From IMG/VR virus record IMGVR_UViG_3300046692_000595, positions 1-34,122 of that record: a stretch of DNA of 34,122 bases; one strand, given 5' to 3'. A program made the translations under genes and the position numbers. The notes under the pieces are model-generated. The model worked only from the letters and a program-made list of their open reading frames with translations. It ran no database searches and was not told the origin of the DNA. How positions within the stretch are numbered: the first letter of the stretch is position 1; every line of letters begins with the position of its first letter. Of this stretch, positions 13,180 through 20,848 are shown piece after piece. Origin of the DNA: a virus.

Positions 13180-16100
13180 CAGCCCCTCCCATTTGTAAGG
13201 CGCCAGATCGAGCCACCTGGTTGAAGCGCTCGGGCAATAGCGGTTTCCGCCTCAGCTTTCGCGGCTTGTTGAATGCCCTTGCCCAATTGCGATGTGTCTT
13301 CAGTGCTCGCTGCGCCCCCGTTGCCTGCGTTTTGCACTGACACTGCCACGGGGAAGTTGTAGGTGTTGCCGCCACCGGTACCGGACATTGCGGCAAGCCC
13401 TGGCCCGCCACCGAAAGTCAGAGGTGTGACGCTACCGCCACTCGCGCCAGTCATGAGGTAAGACCTGCCGCCCTGATTGAAAAGCTCAGGCCCCTTTTCG
13501 TTCACTTCGTAGAAAGTGTTCGGTTCGACACCACCACCAACAGCACGACCACCACCGAAAGACACGGATGCTGAGCTGGCATCAAACTGACTGCCAAAAC
13601 TCTGAGCCCCGGCCTCCGCCCCGCCTGCCGTTGCAGACGCCGTCGCCCCGCCTCCTGTGAAGTAACTTGTAGCGGCCCCAACCAGACTGCTCAGCAATGC
13701 CGAACTGGCCTGCCGAGTGGCAATGCGCGCCATATCCGCCAGAATCGATTTGGTGAAGTCTGCGAACGACAGTTTCCCAGTCATGGCGAAATTGACGATC
13801 GCGTCTTCCATCGAACTGAAGGCGCTGGTGAACAAGCCCTTAGTCTGCCCCGCAACGTCCCGTGCGGAATCGAGGTAGTTCTGCCATGCCGAAGACGCTC
13901 CGGCACTCCAGTCACCCTGGGCTGCCGTCATCTCGTCGTAGTTGGCTTGAACCGTGTCGTGCAGGTCCTGTTGGGTTACGTTCAGTGCCGCCAGCTTCTG
14001 CGTGTACTCGTCGAGGTTCATGCCGCGCGAGCCATCGCCGTACTGGTTCGCCAGATCCAGCCTCTGCTGATTTAAGCGATCGTCGATGCCGTTCTGCTGG
14101 CTCATCAGATCGCGCTGACGATCACCCAGGCCGATGCCCGCCGCCGCACGCTGGCCCTGCTCACGCAGAGTTTTGACTTGTTGCTGCAACGCGCTGCTGT
14201 AGGTATTGACGGCATCGGCCTGCTTCTTTAGCCGACCTTCTTCGTTCTTCGCCAGCACGCTCAATTCGTTGTCAGCATCCTGCTGCACCTTGACCATGGC
14301 AGCCCGGGCGTCGGCGATTTTCTGGTCAAGCTGGATGCGCTGCGCGGCCGATGTACCTGCCTTGCTCTTAGCTGCTTCCAGTGCGGCGATCTCAGCCTCA
14401 TACGCAGCAGTGACCTCGTCGCGCTCGTTGCCGATCATGGCTTCGCGAGCTTGCAGATAATCAGCCTGCGAGATTAGCCCAGCCTTTTGTGAAGCCTCCA
14501 AATCCTTTTGAGCATTTTTGTACTCGGCGAGCACGGCATTGAGCGCGTTTTTCGAGTCATTGAAACCAGATAGATCGACGCTGCCTGCCGCTGCCTTGGG
14601 GTCCTTTTTCTGCTCGTCAATCGCCTTGCGCAGCTTGTCGTAGGCTCCACCAGTGAACTTCTCCCCGTCGTAGAACACGCCATCAAGCAACGGAGATTTC
14701 TGGCCGGTCTTATCGGAGTTTTCATAAAGCGTCTTGAACTGATCGTTGAGCTTTTTGTAAGCATCCTCACGCTTCGCAAGCGGATTGAGGTTGTCCATCT
14801 GCTTATCCAGTTCCTTCTGGACAGCGATCAACTCCTTGTTTGCCCGAGTCTCTTCACCGGTGGCGGCAGCGTTGTTTTCGCTTGCCGACAAACGAGCCTT
14901 CAGCCCTGCAAGCCTAGCCTCCAGCGCCGGCGTCGAATCGTCGTTTTGTCCCTCGCCCAGCCCCAAAGAAGAGTTCAGCCAACTCAATCCGTTCGATAAC
15001 GCGCCTGTGACACCGCCGCCCTTCCGGGTATCCAGCACGCGCTGGGTGATTTCGATCTGCTTGGCAAGATCTGGGAAAATCTCTGATCGGACTTCGGCGT
15101 AAGCGCCCTTGATGGCCACCTTAACCCGATCCCAATCGCGTTCGATATCGGACAGGGATTCGCGGTAATGCTTCAAGCGCTGCTGGGCCGACTGATTGAG
15201 ATCTTCACTCAAGGTGTCCAGCGCTCGCTGATGGTCACCCTGATCATCAATCGCCTTGATCGTCTGGTACTGCTCGTAGGTAAGCAGCGCATACTGGTCG
15301 CTGATCTTCTCCGCTGCTTCTGTGGCGGTGTCTCCGGCATTCGCAAGCGACTTGGCGATGTCTCCAGCGCCCTTCCCTGTCACTTCACCTATTGCTGCGG
15401 CGGCCTGAGCCAGGTTCTGCATCTGGACGCCGCTGTTAGCGGCACCGGAAGCCAGGGCAATCACCGCCTCGCGAGCGCCCGCAAAGTTCTCAGTGATCGC
15501 CCCGGAGGTGTCAGCCATCACCTTGAGACTGGCAATGCTCTGCCCAGCATCGTTCGATCCGCCATTGATGGCGACGTTGAACTCGCGGGCCTGCTTCTGT
15601 GCGTCGAAGTAGGCATAGCCCAGAGCGCCAAGGACGCCAGCCAGCAAGCCTGCAGGAATCAGTGCTGCGGCCAAGCTCTTGGCGGACGCGCCCGCACCAG
15701 CGCCCAACTGAGCAACAGCCCGCGCACCACTACCCCAATCCCCAGACTGCAGGGCATTGGTCAACTGCATCACGTTTTCTTGCGCCTGGCGGGTGCCGAG
15801 CTTCAGCTTGTCGAATGCAGTTTCTGTCGCGGTCAGGCCGTCACGGTCTTTACCGATCTTCGCCAGCGCCTCACCGTAACGAGTCGCGTCGATCTGGCCG
15901 GCCTTGTGCAGATCGTTGAGCGCTTTCTCCTGCGCCTCCAGCTTTGCCAGCTTCGCAGTGACCGGGTCGATGCCGTTGACCGTACGCTTCAACGCTTCGA
16001 TCTGACGGTTTTCAGCATCGATCAGCCGCTGCTTCTGAGCCATTTCCTTGGCTTCAGCTTTCTCGATCCGCTCATATGCCTTGCCAAGCCGATCCTGATA

Positions 16101-16502
16101 GGACTCCTGCTGCTCGATGGTGACGAGACCGCCCTTGCGAGCGCGCTCCAGCAAGCCTTCAGCCTGGATCAGTTGCTCCATGCTGCCGATGTTGCCGGAC
16201 ATCGCCTTGTCGAGCTGGCTGATGATTGCGATTTCACTAGCCGCGCTGGCACCGGCCTTGCGGCTGGCATCGACCTGGCGCTCTTTGGCGCCCGTGGCCT
16301 TGTCGATACCCTGAGCAACCTCGTTCTCGGCCTGACTGATCTTCTTGCCAGTGTTGGCCAGTCCTTCGCCCGACTTGCCGAGATCATCAATGGCTTTTTC
16401 AGCATCGACCGCCGAATCGACCAGCTTGTCGAGATCGTCAGCCGCCTTGGATGCCGACGAGGAGTTCACCTCAATGCCGAGGGACGCGAAGGTGGTGCTC
16501 AT
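13179..16502 (-). CDS. Tail tape measure protein, lambda gpH-like
   Basis: A 1107-residue tape measure protein that sets tail length. It is mostly heptad-rich coiled coil (about 15-270 and 330-880), interrupted by a hydrophobic segment at about 275-300 (LAAALIPAGLLAGVLGALGYAYF) that may enter the host membrane during DNA injection. The lambda-H type domain follows (REFNVAINGG, IALASGAANSG, IGEVTGKGAGDIAKSLANAGDTATEAAE). The C-terminal domain begins with LSFADFTKSILADMARIATRQASSALLSSL at about 906, then a glycine-rich tail with GGRAVGGGVEPNTFYEVNEKGPELF. Length predicts a tail somewhat longer than lambda's (lambda H is about 850 residues). ATG 16502 overlaps the T stop. Confidence 0.93.
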   Translation of the reverse strand: MSTTFASLGIEVNSSSASKAADDLDKLVDSAVDAEKAIDDLGKSGEGLANTGKKISQAENEVAQGIDKATGAKERQVDASRKAGASAASEIAIISQLDKAMSGNIGSMEQLIQAEGLLERARKGGLVTIEQQESYQDRLGKAYERIEKAEAKEMAQKQRLIDAENRQIEALKRTVNGIDPVTAKLAKLEAQEKALNDLHKAGQIDATRYGEALAKIGKDRDGLTATETAFDKLKLGTRQAQENVMQLTNALQSGDWGSGARAVAQLGAGAGASAKSLAAALIPAGLLAGVLGALGYAYFDAQKQAREFNVAINGGSNDAGQSIASLKVMADTSGAITENFAGAREAVIALASGAANSGVQMQNLAQAAAAIGEVTGKGAGDIAKSLANAGDTATEAAEKISDQYALLTYEQYQTIKAIDDQGDHQRALDTLSEDLNQSAQQRLKHYRESLSDIERDWDRVKVAIKGAYAEVRSEIFPDLAKQIEITQRVLDTRKGGGVTGALSNGLSWLNSSLGLGEGQNDDSTPALEARLAGLKARLSASENNAAATGEETRANKELIAVQKELDKQMDNLNPLAKREDAYKKLNDQFKTLYENSDKTGQKSPLLDGVFYDGEKFTGGAYDKLRKAIDEQKKDPKAAAGSVDLSGFNDSKNALNAVLAEYKNAQKDLEASQKAGLISQADYLQAREAMIGNERDEVTAAYEAEIAALEAAKSKAGTSAAQRIQLDQKIADARAAMVKVQQDADNELSVLAKNEEGRLKKQADAVNTYSSALQQQVKTLREQGQRAAAGIGLGDRQRDLMSQQNGIDDRLNQQRLDLANQYGDGSRGMNLDEYTQKLAALNVTQQDLHDTVQANYDEMTAAQGDWSAGASSAWQNYLDSARDVAGQTKGLFTSAFSSMEDAIVNFAMTGKLSFADFTKSILADMARIATRQASSALLSSLVGAATSYFTGGGATASATAGGAEAGAQSFGSQFDASSASVSFGGGRAVGGGVEPNTFYEVNEKGPELFNQGGRSYLMTGASGGSVTPLTFGGGPGLAAMSGTGGGNTYNFPVAVSVQNAGNGGAASTEDTSQLGKGIQQAAKAEAETAIARALQPGGSIWRLTNGRG

Positions 16503-16822
16503 CTACTGTCCCTCTGTTCCGCCATCACCCGCAGGGCTTCGGCTTCCATGACGCGGATATCTGGAAAGACGTCGGCGACCTCCGACCGGGTAAGCCCGAG
16601 GAAGCCGGCGACATGGCGAATTGACGTGTAATCGAGTCCGGTAGCGCCGCACGCGCCTGTACGCCACTGAGTGCCCATGGCCTCGAAGACCTTGAAGGCT
16701 TGCCAAACATCAGGCCAGACCTCGCAGACTTCGTCGGGTATGTCACGAAGGGAAAGGCCGAAGGCGGCCAGCGATTCGGCTGACGGCCCCGGCTCGTACA
16801 GAATGCGGGAGACGCTTAGGAG
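16499..16822 (-). CDS. Tail assembly chaperone T segment, made by -1 frameshift from G
   Basis: A 107-codon open frame with no plausible start of its own, in the -1 register relative to G and open through the G stop. It reads LLSVSRILYEPGPS, then LRDIPDEVCEVWPDVWQAF, then MGTQWRTGACGATGLDY and LGLTRSEVADVFPDI, which matches the pattern of small DUF1799-type tail chaperone domains. An internal ATG (the MGTQW Met, residue 49) would remove half the domain. After slippage at 16822-16828 the G-T product would have about 232 residues. In lambda the G to GT ratio, set by a frameshift, is needed to load tube subunits on the tape measure. The TGA overlaps the tape measure ATG. Confidence 0.85.
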   Translation of the reverse strand, partial: LLSVSRILYEPGPSAESLAAFGLSLRDIPDEVCEVWPDVWQAFKVFEAMGTQWRTGACGATGLDYTSIRHVAGFLGLTRSEVADVFPDIRVMEAEALRVMAEQRDSR

Positions 16823-17196
16823 TTTCCCAGGCGGGCGTTACTGAAGGCATCTGAATAGGCAGCCAGCACCGCACCCGGAGTGGCGGCGATGGAGCTGACC
16901 AGGATGCGCAGGTTTTCGTCGGTGAACTCTTCAGCGATATCCCAGCCGGCGACGATCGCCTTCAACTGCTCGACCTGCAGATCAATCAGCAAAGCCGTGA
17001 ACTGCTCAATGCCGGCCTCTTCCGCTTGTTCTTTGAGGGCCTTATGACGCTCTCCCCACTCCGCGTAGAGTCCAGCCAGTTCGGTGCGATCGCGATATTT
17101 GAATTCGAACTCAACGCTGACCGGGTCATCACCCACCGTTGGCAGCATGACGACGTGGTTGAAGGTTGGATTCCGGGCGAGTGTGAACTTTGCCAT
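16816..17196 (-). CDS. Tail assembly chaperone G
   Basis: A 126-residue protein starting MAKFTLARNPTFNHVV. It has a short beta N-terminus (VSVEFEFKYRDR), then helices (LKEQAEEAGIEQFTALLIDLQVEQL, VAGWDIAEEFTDENLRIL) and an Ala-rich end AAYSDAFSNARLGNS. Size, the YRDRTEL motif and position between tail tube and tape measure identify it as the G-type chaperone. The last codons CTG GGA AAC TCC TAA contain a slippery heptamer for the -1 shift into T. Confidence 0.9.
   Translation of the reverse strand: MAKFTLARNPTFNHVVMLPTVGDDPVSVEFEFKYRDRTELAGLYAEWGERHKALKEQAEEAGIEQFTALLIDLQVEQLKAIVAGWDIAEEFTDENLRILVSSIAATPGAVLAAYSDAFSNARLGNS
16822..16828 (-). promoter_or_regulatory. Programmed -1 ribosomal frameshift site GGGAAAC
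   Basis: The heptamer G-GGA-AAC sits in the X-XXY-YYZ register of gene G, two codons before its stop, and the -1 frame continues for 107 codons. Lambda uses GGGAAAG at the same gene junction. No strong downstream hairpin is obvious, which is also true of lambda. Confidence 0.85.
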
Positions 17197-17205
17197 GTGC
17201 CTTCC

Positions 17206-17862
17206 TTACGCCGAGGCGCTGTAACGGGTTGGTCGGCCGGTCAGCGCGATGCTGATGACGCGGGTCATCAGGTTGTTGCGCGACATGGTCGGGGTCGAAG
17301 TGATCGAGACGTAGCCGTTGTAGATGATCCGGCTGCCGCCTGGCAGGTTCAGGCGCAGAACGCGGGCCTGCTTGTCATCGTCCGCCGCTTCGCAGACATC
17401 GACGTAGGGCTGCGATGGATCGTCGGCGACCGTGATGGTGAGCGTGATCGGGTTCTTGGTGGTCGGCATCTGTCGGTCATCATCGTCAGCCAGGAAGCCG
17501 AACGTCAGAAACTGCTGGTCGCCGCCGCTCGACCCGAGCTCGGTGATTTTCGAGATCTCGGTGAAGGTCGTCACCTCGCGAGCGGTACCAACGCCCGAAC
17601 CGGCCGGATATTGCTGAATGTTCGTGGTGTTCACGCCATCGAGTGCAAAGGTGCCGCTGGCAATCTCGCCGACTTGCACGGCGCGGCCGTCCAGGCGGGT
17701 CCAACCAGAGCTGAGAGCGATAATGTCGCCCTCGGCCAGTCCGTGCGCTGCCGCGGTCACCACTGCCGGGTTCGCATTGGTAAGGGCGGTGAATGGGATT
17801 GCTGCGCCATAGGCGGAAGCAATTTCGAACGTTGCGCCGTTGGGCATTTGAATGCCGGCCAT
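17206..17862 (-). CDS. Major tail tube protein, lambda gpV-like
   Basis: A 218-residue tube subunit. It opens MAGIQMPNGATFEIAS, contains the AAHGLAEGDIIALSSGWTRLDGR segment with a short insert domain, then KITELGSSGGDQQFLTFGFLADDDDRQMPT and a final INGYVSITSTPTMSRNNLMTRVISIALTGRP-type strand pair. These and its place between terminator U and chaperone G support the call. ATG 17862 follows AGAGGAAAA after a hairpin at 17891-17910. It polymerises as hexameric rings around the tape measure. Confidence 0.9.
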   Translation of the reverse strand: MAGIQMPNGATFEIASAYGAAIPFTALTNANPAVVTAAAHGLAEGDIIALSSGWTRLDGRAVQVGEIASGTFALDGVNTTNIQQYPAGSGVGTAREVTTFTEISKITELGSSGGDQQFLTFGFLADDDDRQMPTTKNPITLTITVADDPSQPYVDVCEAADDDKQARVLRLNLPGGSRIIYNGYVSITSTPTMSRNNLMTRVISIALTGRPTRYSASA

Positions 17863-17885
17863 GGGGTTTTCCTCTCTTCAGAAAT

Positions 17886-17910
17886 GACAAAACCCGCTCA
17901 ATGGCGGGTT
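17886..17910 (-). terminator. Hairpin between U and V
   Basis: Minus-strand arms AACCCGC and GCGGGTT around a six-base loop (17891-17910), followed by TTTTG. The T-run is short, so it is a weaker terminator candidate. It sits directly before the tail tube gene, the most highly expressed tail gene. Confidence 0.5.
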
Positions 17911-17932
17911 CTGGGTTTGCCCAATGGGCGGA

Positions 17933-18349
17933 TTAGTTGGTGTCGGCGCGGTATGCGAACGAAACCGGAACGGTGTAGGTCGTGTCGTCTGGGATACCCG
18001 GCCCTTGATCGACTGGCGTCATGGTCACCACGGTCAGTGCATTCTTCGTGATTCGCTCGTACAGCGGAAACAGCGCGGCGATCTGGTCAGCCAGCGCGCC
18101 CGCCGCGCCGCGATACTTCCCTGCTGGTGTCACGATGCTGATCTGAAACACCCCCGTGAACAGCTTGTGATCACCGCCGAGGGTGTTGCTTGCGGTGTCG
18201 CCCGGCAGAGTGAAAGCTCGCAGGTAGGTGACGCCAGTTCCGGGTTCATAGGTCTCGTTTTCGACGACAATCTTGATGGGCACCGGCAGCGCTTTCGCCC
18301 AGGCGATCAGTCTGGCCTCGTAGATCGAAGCGATGATGTTGTGGCTCAT
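17933..18349 (-). CDS. Tail terminator protein, lambda gpU-like
   Basis: A 138-residue protein with N-terminal helix IIASIYEARLIAWAKAL, then beta strands with TYLRAFTLPGDT, FQISIVTPAGKYRGAAGALADQIAALFP and C-terminal VPVSFAYRAD. The single helix plus strands and the AxxxADxIxxLF motif are typical of siphophage tail terminators (DUF4128/gpU type). It stops tube growth and gives the head-binding surface. ATGA overlap with the previous gene. Confidence 0.82.
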   Translation of the reverse strand: MSHNIIASIYEARLIAWAKALPVPIKIVVENETYEPGTGVTYLRAFTLPGDTASNTLGGDHKLFTGVFQISIVTPAGKYRGAAGALADQIAALFPLYERITKNALTVVTMTPVDQGPGIPDDTTYTVPVSFAYRADTN

Positions 18350-18999
18350 ACCTGGTTGTTCCTGATGGCTTCGTCGACGATCTGCTGGAACCGTGCGAGC
18401 GTGATGCGCACCATGCCGCCCGGTGCCTGCTTGGAATGGCCGTACTCGAGTGGCGCCGCATATGGCAGGTTGTTCACGATGTACGCCGTTTGCCCTATCG
18501 TCAGTTGCTCGACCTGAAGCCTGAGCTTCGCCAGCGTGACGCCGCCAGACGGGTCGATCTGATCAAGCACGCCCTCAGCCGGCGAATCGATCGAGAACTG
18601 CCAGTTCCCGCGGAACCGGCCGCCGACGTAATCCTTGCCGGCAACCAGTCCATTCACGTTGAAGTTTTGATCGCGCTCGGTCTTCGTCAGCGGCTTGGCG
18701 TACTTCACGCCGCGCTTCAGTTTGCCGGCCTTGGTGAAGTTGCTGTCATCGAGATTGGTGAGGGTGTTGCGCACGGCAACCTTGAAATCGTAGTCGTCGG
18801 CGGCGCGGGTGTTGGTTGCGCGATGCGCCACGTTCGCGGCCCAGATCTCGGGATTGCCCACCGGCGACATCCGAATAACGCTGCTGCCGATCTCGATCAC
18901 GATTTCTCGGAAGGTGGCGTCCAGCCCTGCCTGAGCCTGCTCGGCGAACTGACGGATGTTCTCGGCGAAACTGCCGTTGAGGCCTGAGTATTTGCTCAT
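18346..18999 (-). CDS. HK97 gp10 / gpZ-like neck or tail completion protein
   Basis: A 217-residue protein. N-terminal helix FAENIRQFAEQAQAGLDATFREIVIEIGSSVIRMSPVGNPE is the HK97-gp10/minor tail Z type signature (a long helix followed by SPV). The C-terminal block YIVNNLPYAAPLEYGHSKQAPGGMVRITLARFQ is also characteristic. The insertion in the middle makes it longer than the usual 120-190 residues. Found at the head-tail junction side of the tail genes; in lambda Z completes the tail before joining. Confidence 0.83.
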   Translation of the reverse strand: MSKYSGLNGSFAENIRQFAEQAQAGLDATFREIVIEIGSSVIRMSPVGNPEIWAANVAHRATNTRAADDYDFKVAVRNTLTNLDDSNFTKAGKLKRGVKYAKPLTKTERDQNFNVNGLVAGKDYVGGRFRGNWQFSIDSPAEGVLDQIDPSGGVTLAKLRLQVEQLTIGQTAYIVNNLPYAAPLEYGHSKQAPGGMVRITLARFQQIVDEAIRNNQV

Positions 19000-19364
19000 G
19001 ACCGCACCTGCAGCTCAAACAGTATCGGCGTGCCGGCGGGATTGATCTCCTTGAGCGGCGGGACGATTGACCAGGTGCGGCCCTGAGCGACCACTTTGTC
19101 GAGCAAGCCAGGTACCCAGGACAAGCCCTGCGCGGCGATCTTCAGTTTCTTGTCGCCCTGCTTGATGAGGCTGTTGTTCTGGAATTCCTGACCGGTGAAG
19201 TCGAGCAGGATGCCCTGAGCGGTCTGCTCGATGGTGGCGCCCGGTGAATCGCCACCGGTCTCAGGGTCGTACTCGCCCGGCTCCGTCTTGGTGAGGGTCA
19301 CGGGTTGGCCAAACTCTGTGATCATCTCCAGAGCCATCACGGCCATTTCGTCGTAGAAGGCCAT
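18996..19364 (-). CDS. Head-tail joining / head closure protein candidate
   Basis: A 122-residue protein with N-terminal helix FYDEMAVMALEMITEFGQPV, then beta-rich sequence (VTLTKTEPGEYDPETGG, AQGILLDFTGQE, KLKIAAQGLSWVPGLLDKV) ending in IPLFELQV-like ILFELQVRS. Size, beta content and place between connector and Z-like genes fit a head closure protein (lambda FII-like). ATG 19364 has GGAG five bases upstream. It overlaps the next gene by ATGA. Confidence 0.7.
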   Translation of the reverse strand: MAFYDEMAVMALEMITEFGQPVTLTKTEPGEYDPETGGDSPGATIEQTAQGILLDFTGQEFQNNSLIKQGDKKLKIAAQGLSWVPGLLDKVVAQGRTWSIVPPLKEINPAGTPILFELQVRS

Positions 19365-19383
19365 GGTGGCTCCAGATGTGAAA

Positions 19384-19405
19384 AGCCCAGCGCGATGGCT
19401 GGGCT
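19384..19405 (-). terminator. Hairpin after the small head gene
   Basis: Minus-strand arms AGCCCAGC and GCTGGGCT with a six-base loop, followed by four T. It lies just after the stop of the gene ending at 19410 and before the ribosome site of the closure gene. Moderately terminator-like. Confidence 0.55.
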
Positions 19406-19409
19406 CCGT

Positions 19410-19613
19410 TTATTTCTTCTTACCAGTAATGAAGTCGTTTGCGGCGGTGAGTCGCTTATTGCGCTCTGCGAGCAGACCGTCCGCAAGGTCAGCTGCGACA
19501 GTTACTGCTTGCTCAGCGTGAGTGCCTTTTTGAATGGTTGCGGTTAATGCCGCAGCAGCATATTGGTCCCAAGCCGACAAGTCATTGGCAAACAACATTC
19601 TTACGTCTGACAT
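19410..19613 (-). CDS. Small head-region hypothetical protein
   Basis: A 67-residue protein starting MSDVRMLFANDL at ATG 19613, with AAGGA nine bases upstream, preferred over ATG 19622. It is predicted helical: WDQYAAAALTATIQKG, AVTVAADLADGLLAERNKRL, and ends in GKKK. No family recognised. Position between two connector genes suggests a small structural or assembly role. Confidence 0.65.
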   Translation of the reverse strand: MSDVRMLFANDLSAWDQYAAAALTATIQKGTHAEQAVTVAADLADGLLAERNKRLTAANDFITGKKK

Positions 19614-19651
19614 CTTGCACATCCTTATTTAGTGAAGGCACAAAGCTACCA

Positions 19652-20155
19652 CTAAGCTCTCACAGCGAACAACCCACGTCTTTGCAGGTAGTCAGCAAAT
19701 TGCGTAGCACTCGGTCGATCTGGCGCCGCCGGCAACAGTCGGCCACTGGTGTTCGGGATCGTCGAGTACTCGCGAGTTACCGCGCCCTCGACACGCTCAA
19801 GAGTTACCGCGCCTTTGCGCTTCTCGATCGGGTCGATATCGTCGGTGTGGATCTCGGCAGCCAGCGCCATTTGACCGTACTGGATTCGCGCCGGCAGGTA
19901 GTTGTCAGGCTTTATCTCGTAGTCCAACTCAACGCCGCGGCGTGGCCAGGACAGGGCCTGTTCGCTTTTGGACTTTCGCCCTTTCCACGTCATGCCATCC
20001 ATTGCCAGCGCGGCCCGGCGCAGCAGCGCTTCCTGTGCTGGTACATCTGCTGGGATGACCACGCCGAACTTCACGGCGTACATGGCCAAGTCCTCGGCGG
20101 ATGCGTAGCTTTCGGCGTCAGGCTTACTGGTACCGTCCTCAATGATGAGAGTCAT
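19652..20155 (-). CDS. Head-tail connector (adaptor) protein, DnaT-like family
   Basis: A 167-residue protein. It starts MTLIIEDGTSKPDAESYASAEDLAMY, continues QEALLRRAALAMDGMTWKGRKSKSEQALSWPRRGV and AARIQYGQMALAAEI-type helices, and ends with ATQFADYLQRRGL. This is the usual pattern of phage connector proteins (gp6/adaptor fold) which databases often label DnaT-like ssDNA-binding. The W-PR motif (SWPRRGVE) is a clear marker. Location directly after the capsid genes favours a connector role over DNA replication. Confidence 0.8.
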   Translation of the reverse strand: MTLIIEDGTSKPDAESYASAEDLAMYAVKFGVVIPADVPAQEALLRRAALAMDGMTWKGRKSKSEQALSWPRRGVELDYEIKPDNYLPARIQYGQMALAAEIHTDDIDPIEKRKGAVTLERVEGAVTREYSTIPNTSGRLLPAAPDRPSATQFADYLQRRGLFAVRA

Positions 20156-20212
20156 GAATCAGCTCGCTGTGATGTTTTGGATCGGATGCCACGTCACCGG
20201 GCACCCGGACTG

Positions 20213-20803
20213 TTACGCCTGCTGCAGATCAGCTACTGCCTTTTCCAGCGATTCTACCGAAGCATTTGCCCGATACGTCACGTTGGCAGCGTCGAGTTGC
20301 GCTTTGAGACTTGCGATCTTCTCAGCATTGTCGACCGGCTCTGCTGCCGCCTTGAGACGTTCGACTTCAGCGCGGAGCGATTCAACCTCGCCCGCCAGAC
20401 CATCGCGTTCGCCCTCGATAGTGACGACACCTTCGTGAATGGCCTTGAGTGCATCGAACAAGCGGATTGGCAGTTCGCCGGCGCCAGGGTGTTCCAGTTC
20501 AGTCAGGCCTTCGGCGGCGTCGATCAGCAACACGATGCCGTCACGCTCAGCGCGGAGCATGTCGTTGTCCTGCTCCAGGCTTGCGATGGTGTCGGCACGA
20601 TCCGAATTAACCGATTCGCTGATCAAAGGCTTCAACACCGAGACTTCGACGCCCTGCGCCTCATAGGCGTCGACCACCTTCGGCCAGTCGCCAATCACGA
20701 CCGCATGGGTCACACCCGCTTCAGGCCGATCAAAGTGCGCTGGATTGCGGTAACGCTTTTCCGGATCGAAGTCCGAGTTCTGAGTGGAGTAAACCAGTTC
20801 CAT
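20213..20803 (-). CDS. Capsid-adjacent coiled-coil protein with HeH/LEM-like C-terminus
   Basis: A 196-residue protein starting MELVYSTQNSDFDPEKRYRNPAHF at ATG 20803, with GGAG seven bases upstream; the longer frame to 20824 is rejected. Residues 30-60 are a small folded part, 65-160 are coiled-coil like (two long helices), and 162-192 (EKIASLKAQLDAANVTYRAN) match the HeH/LEM helix-extension-helix pattern. Such proteins recur just after major capsid genes of siphophages. The HeH part may bind DNA or capsid. Function unknown. Confidence 0.75.
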   Translation of the reverse strand: MELVYSTQNSDFDPEKRYRNPAHFDRPEAGVTHAVVIGDWPKVVDAYEAQGVEVSVLKPLISESVNSDRADTIASLEQDNDMLRAERDGIVLLIDAAEGLTELEHPGAGELPIRLFDALKAIHEGVVTIEGERDGLAGEVESLRAEVERLKAAAEPVDNAEKIASLKAQLDAANVTYRANASVESLEKAVADLQQA

Positions 20804-20848
20804 AAAATTCTCCGTAGCGGCCATCGCTGGCCGCTGTCAGGGCCAGTA

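Noticed and set aside
15168-16631. 487-codon plus-strand open frame opposite the tape measure gene
   Set aside because: Complement shadow of coiled-coil codons in the tape measure protein; no ribosome site and low-complexity Leu/Arg-rich product.
16503-16746. Two short minus-strand ORFs of 67 and 73 codons before the tape measure gene
   Set aside because: They are the wrong registers over the T segment. Their products are Arg/Ser-rich and unlike phage proteins, while the third register gives the conserved T chaperone sequence through the frameshift.
20197-20208. CCGGG-CA-CCCGG palindrome after the HeH-domain gene's upstream border
   Set aside because: Two-base loop and no T-run; likely chance in GC-rich intergenic DNA.
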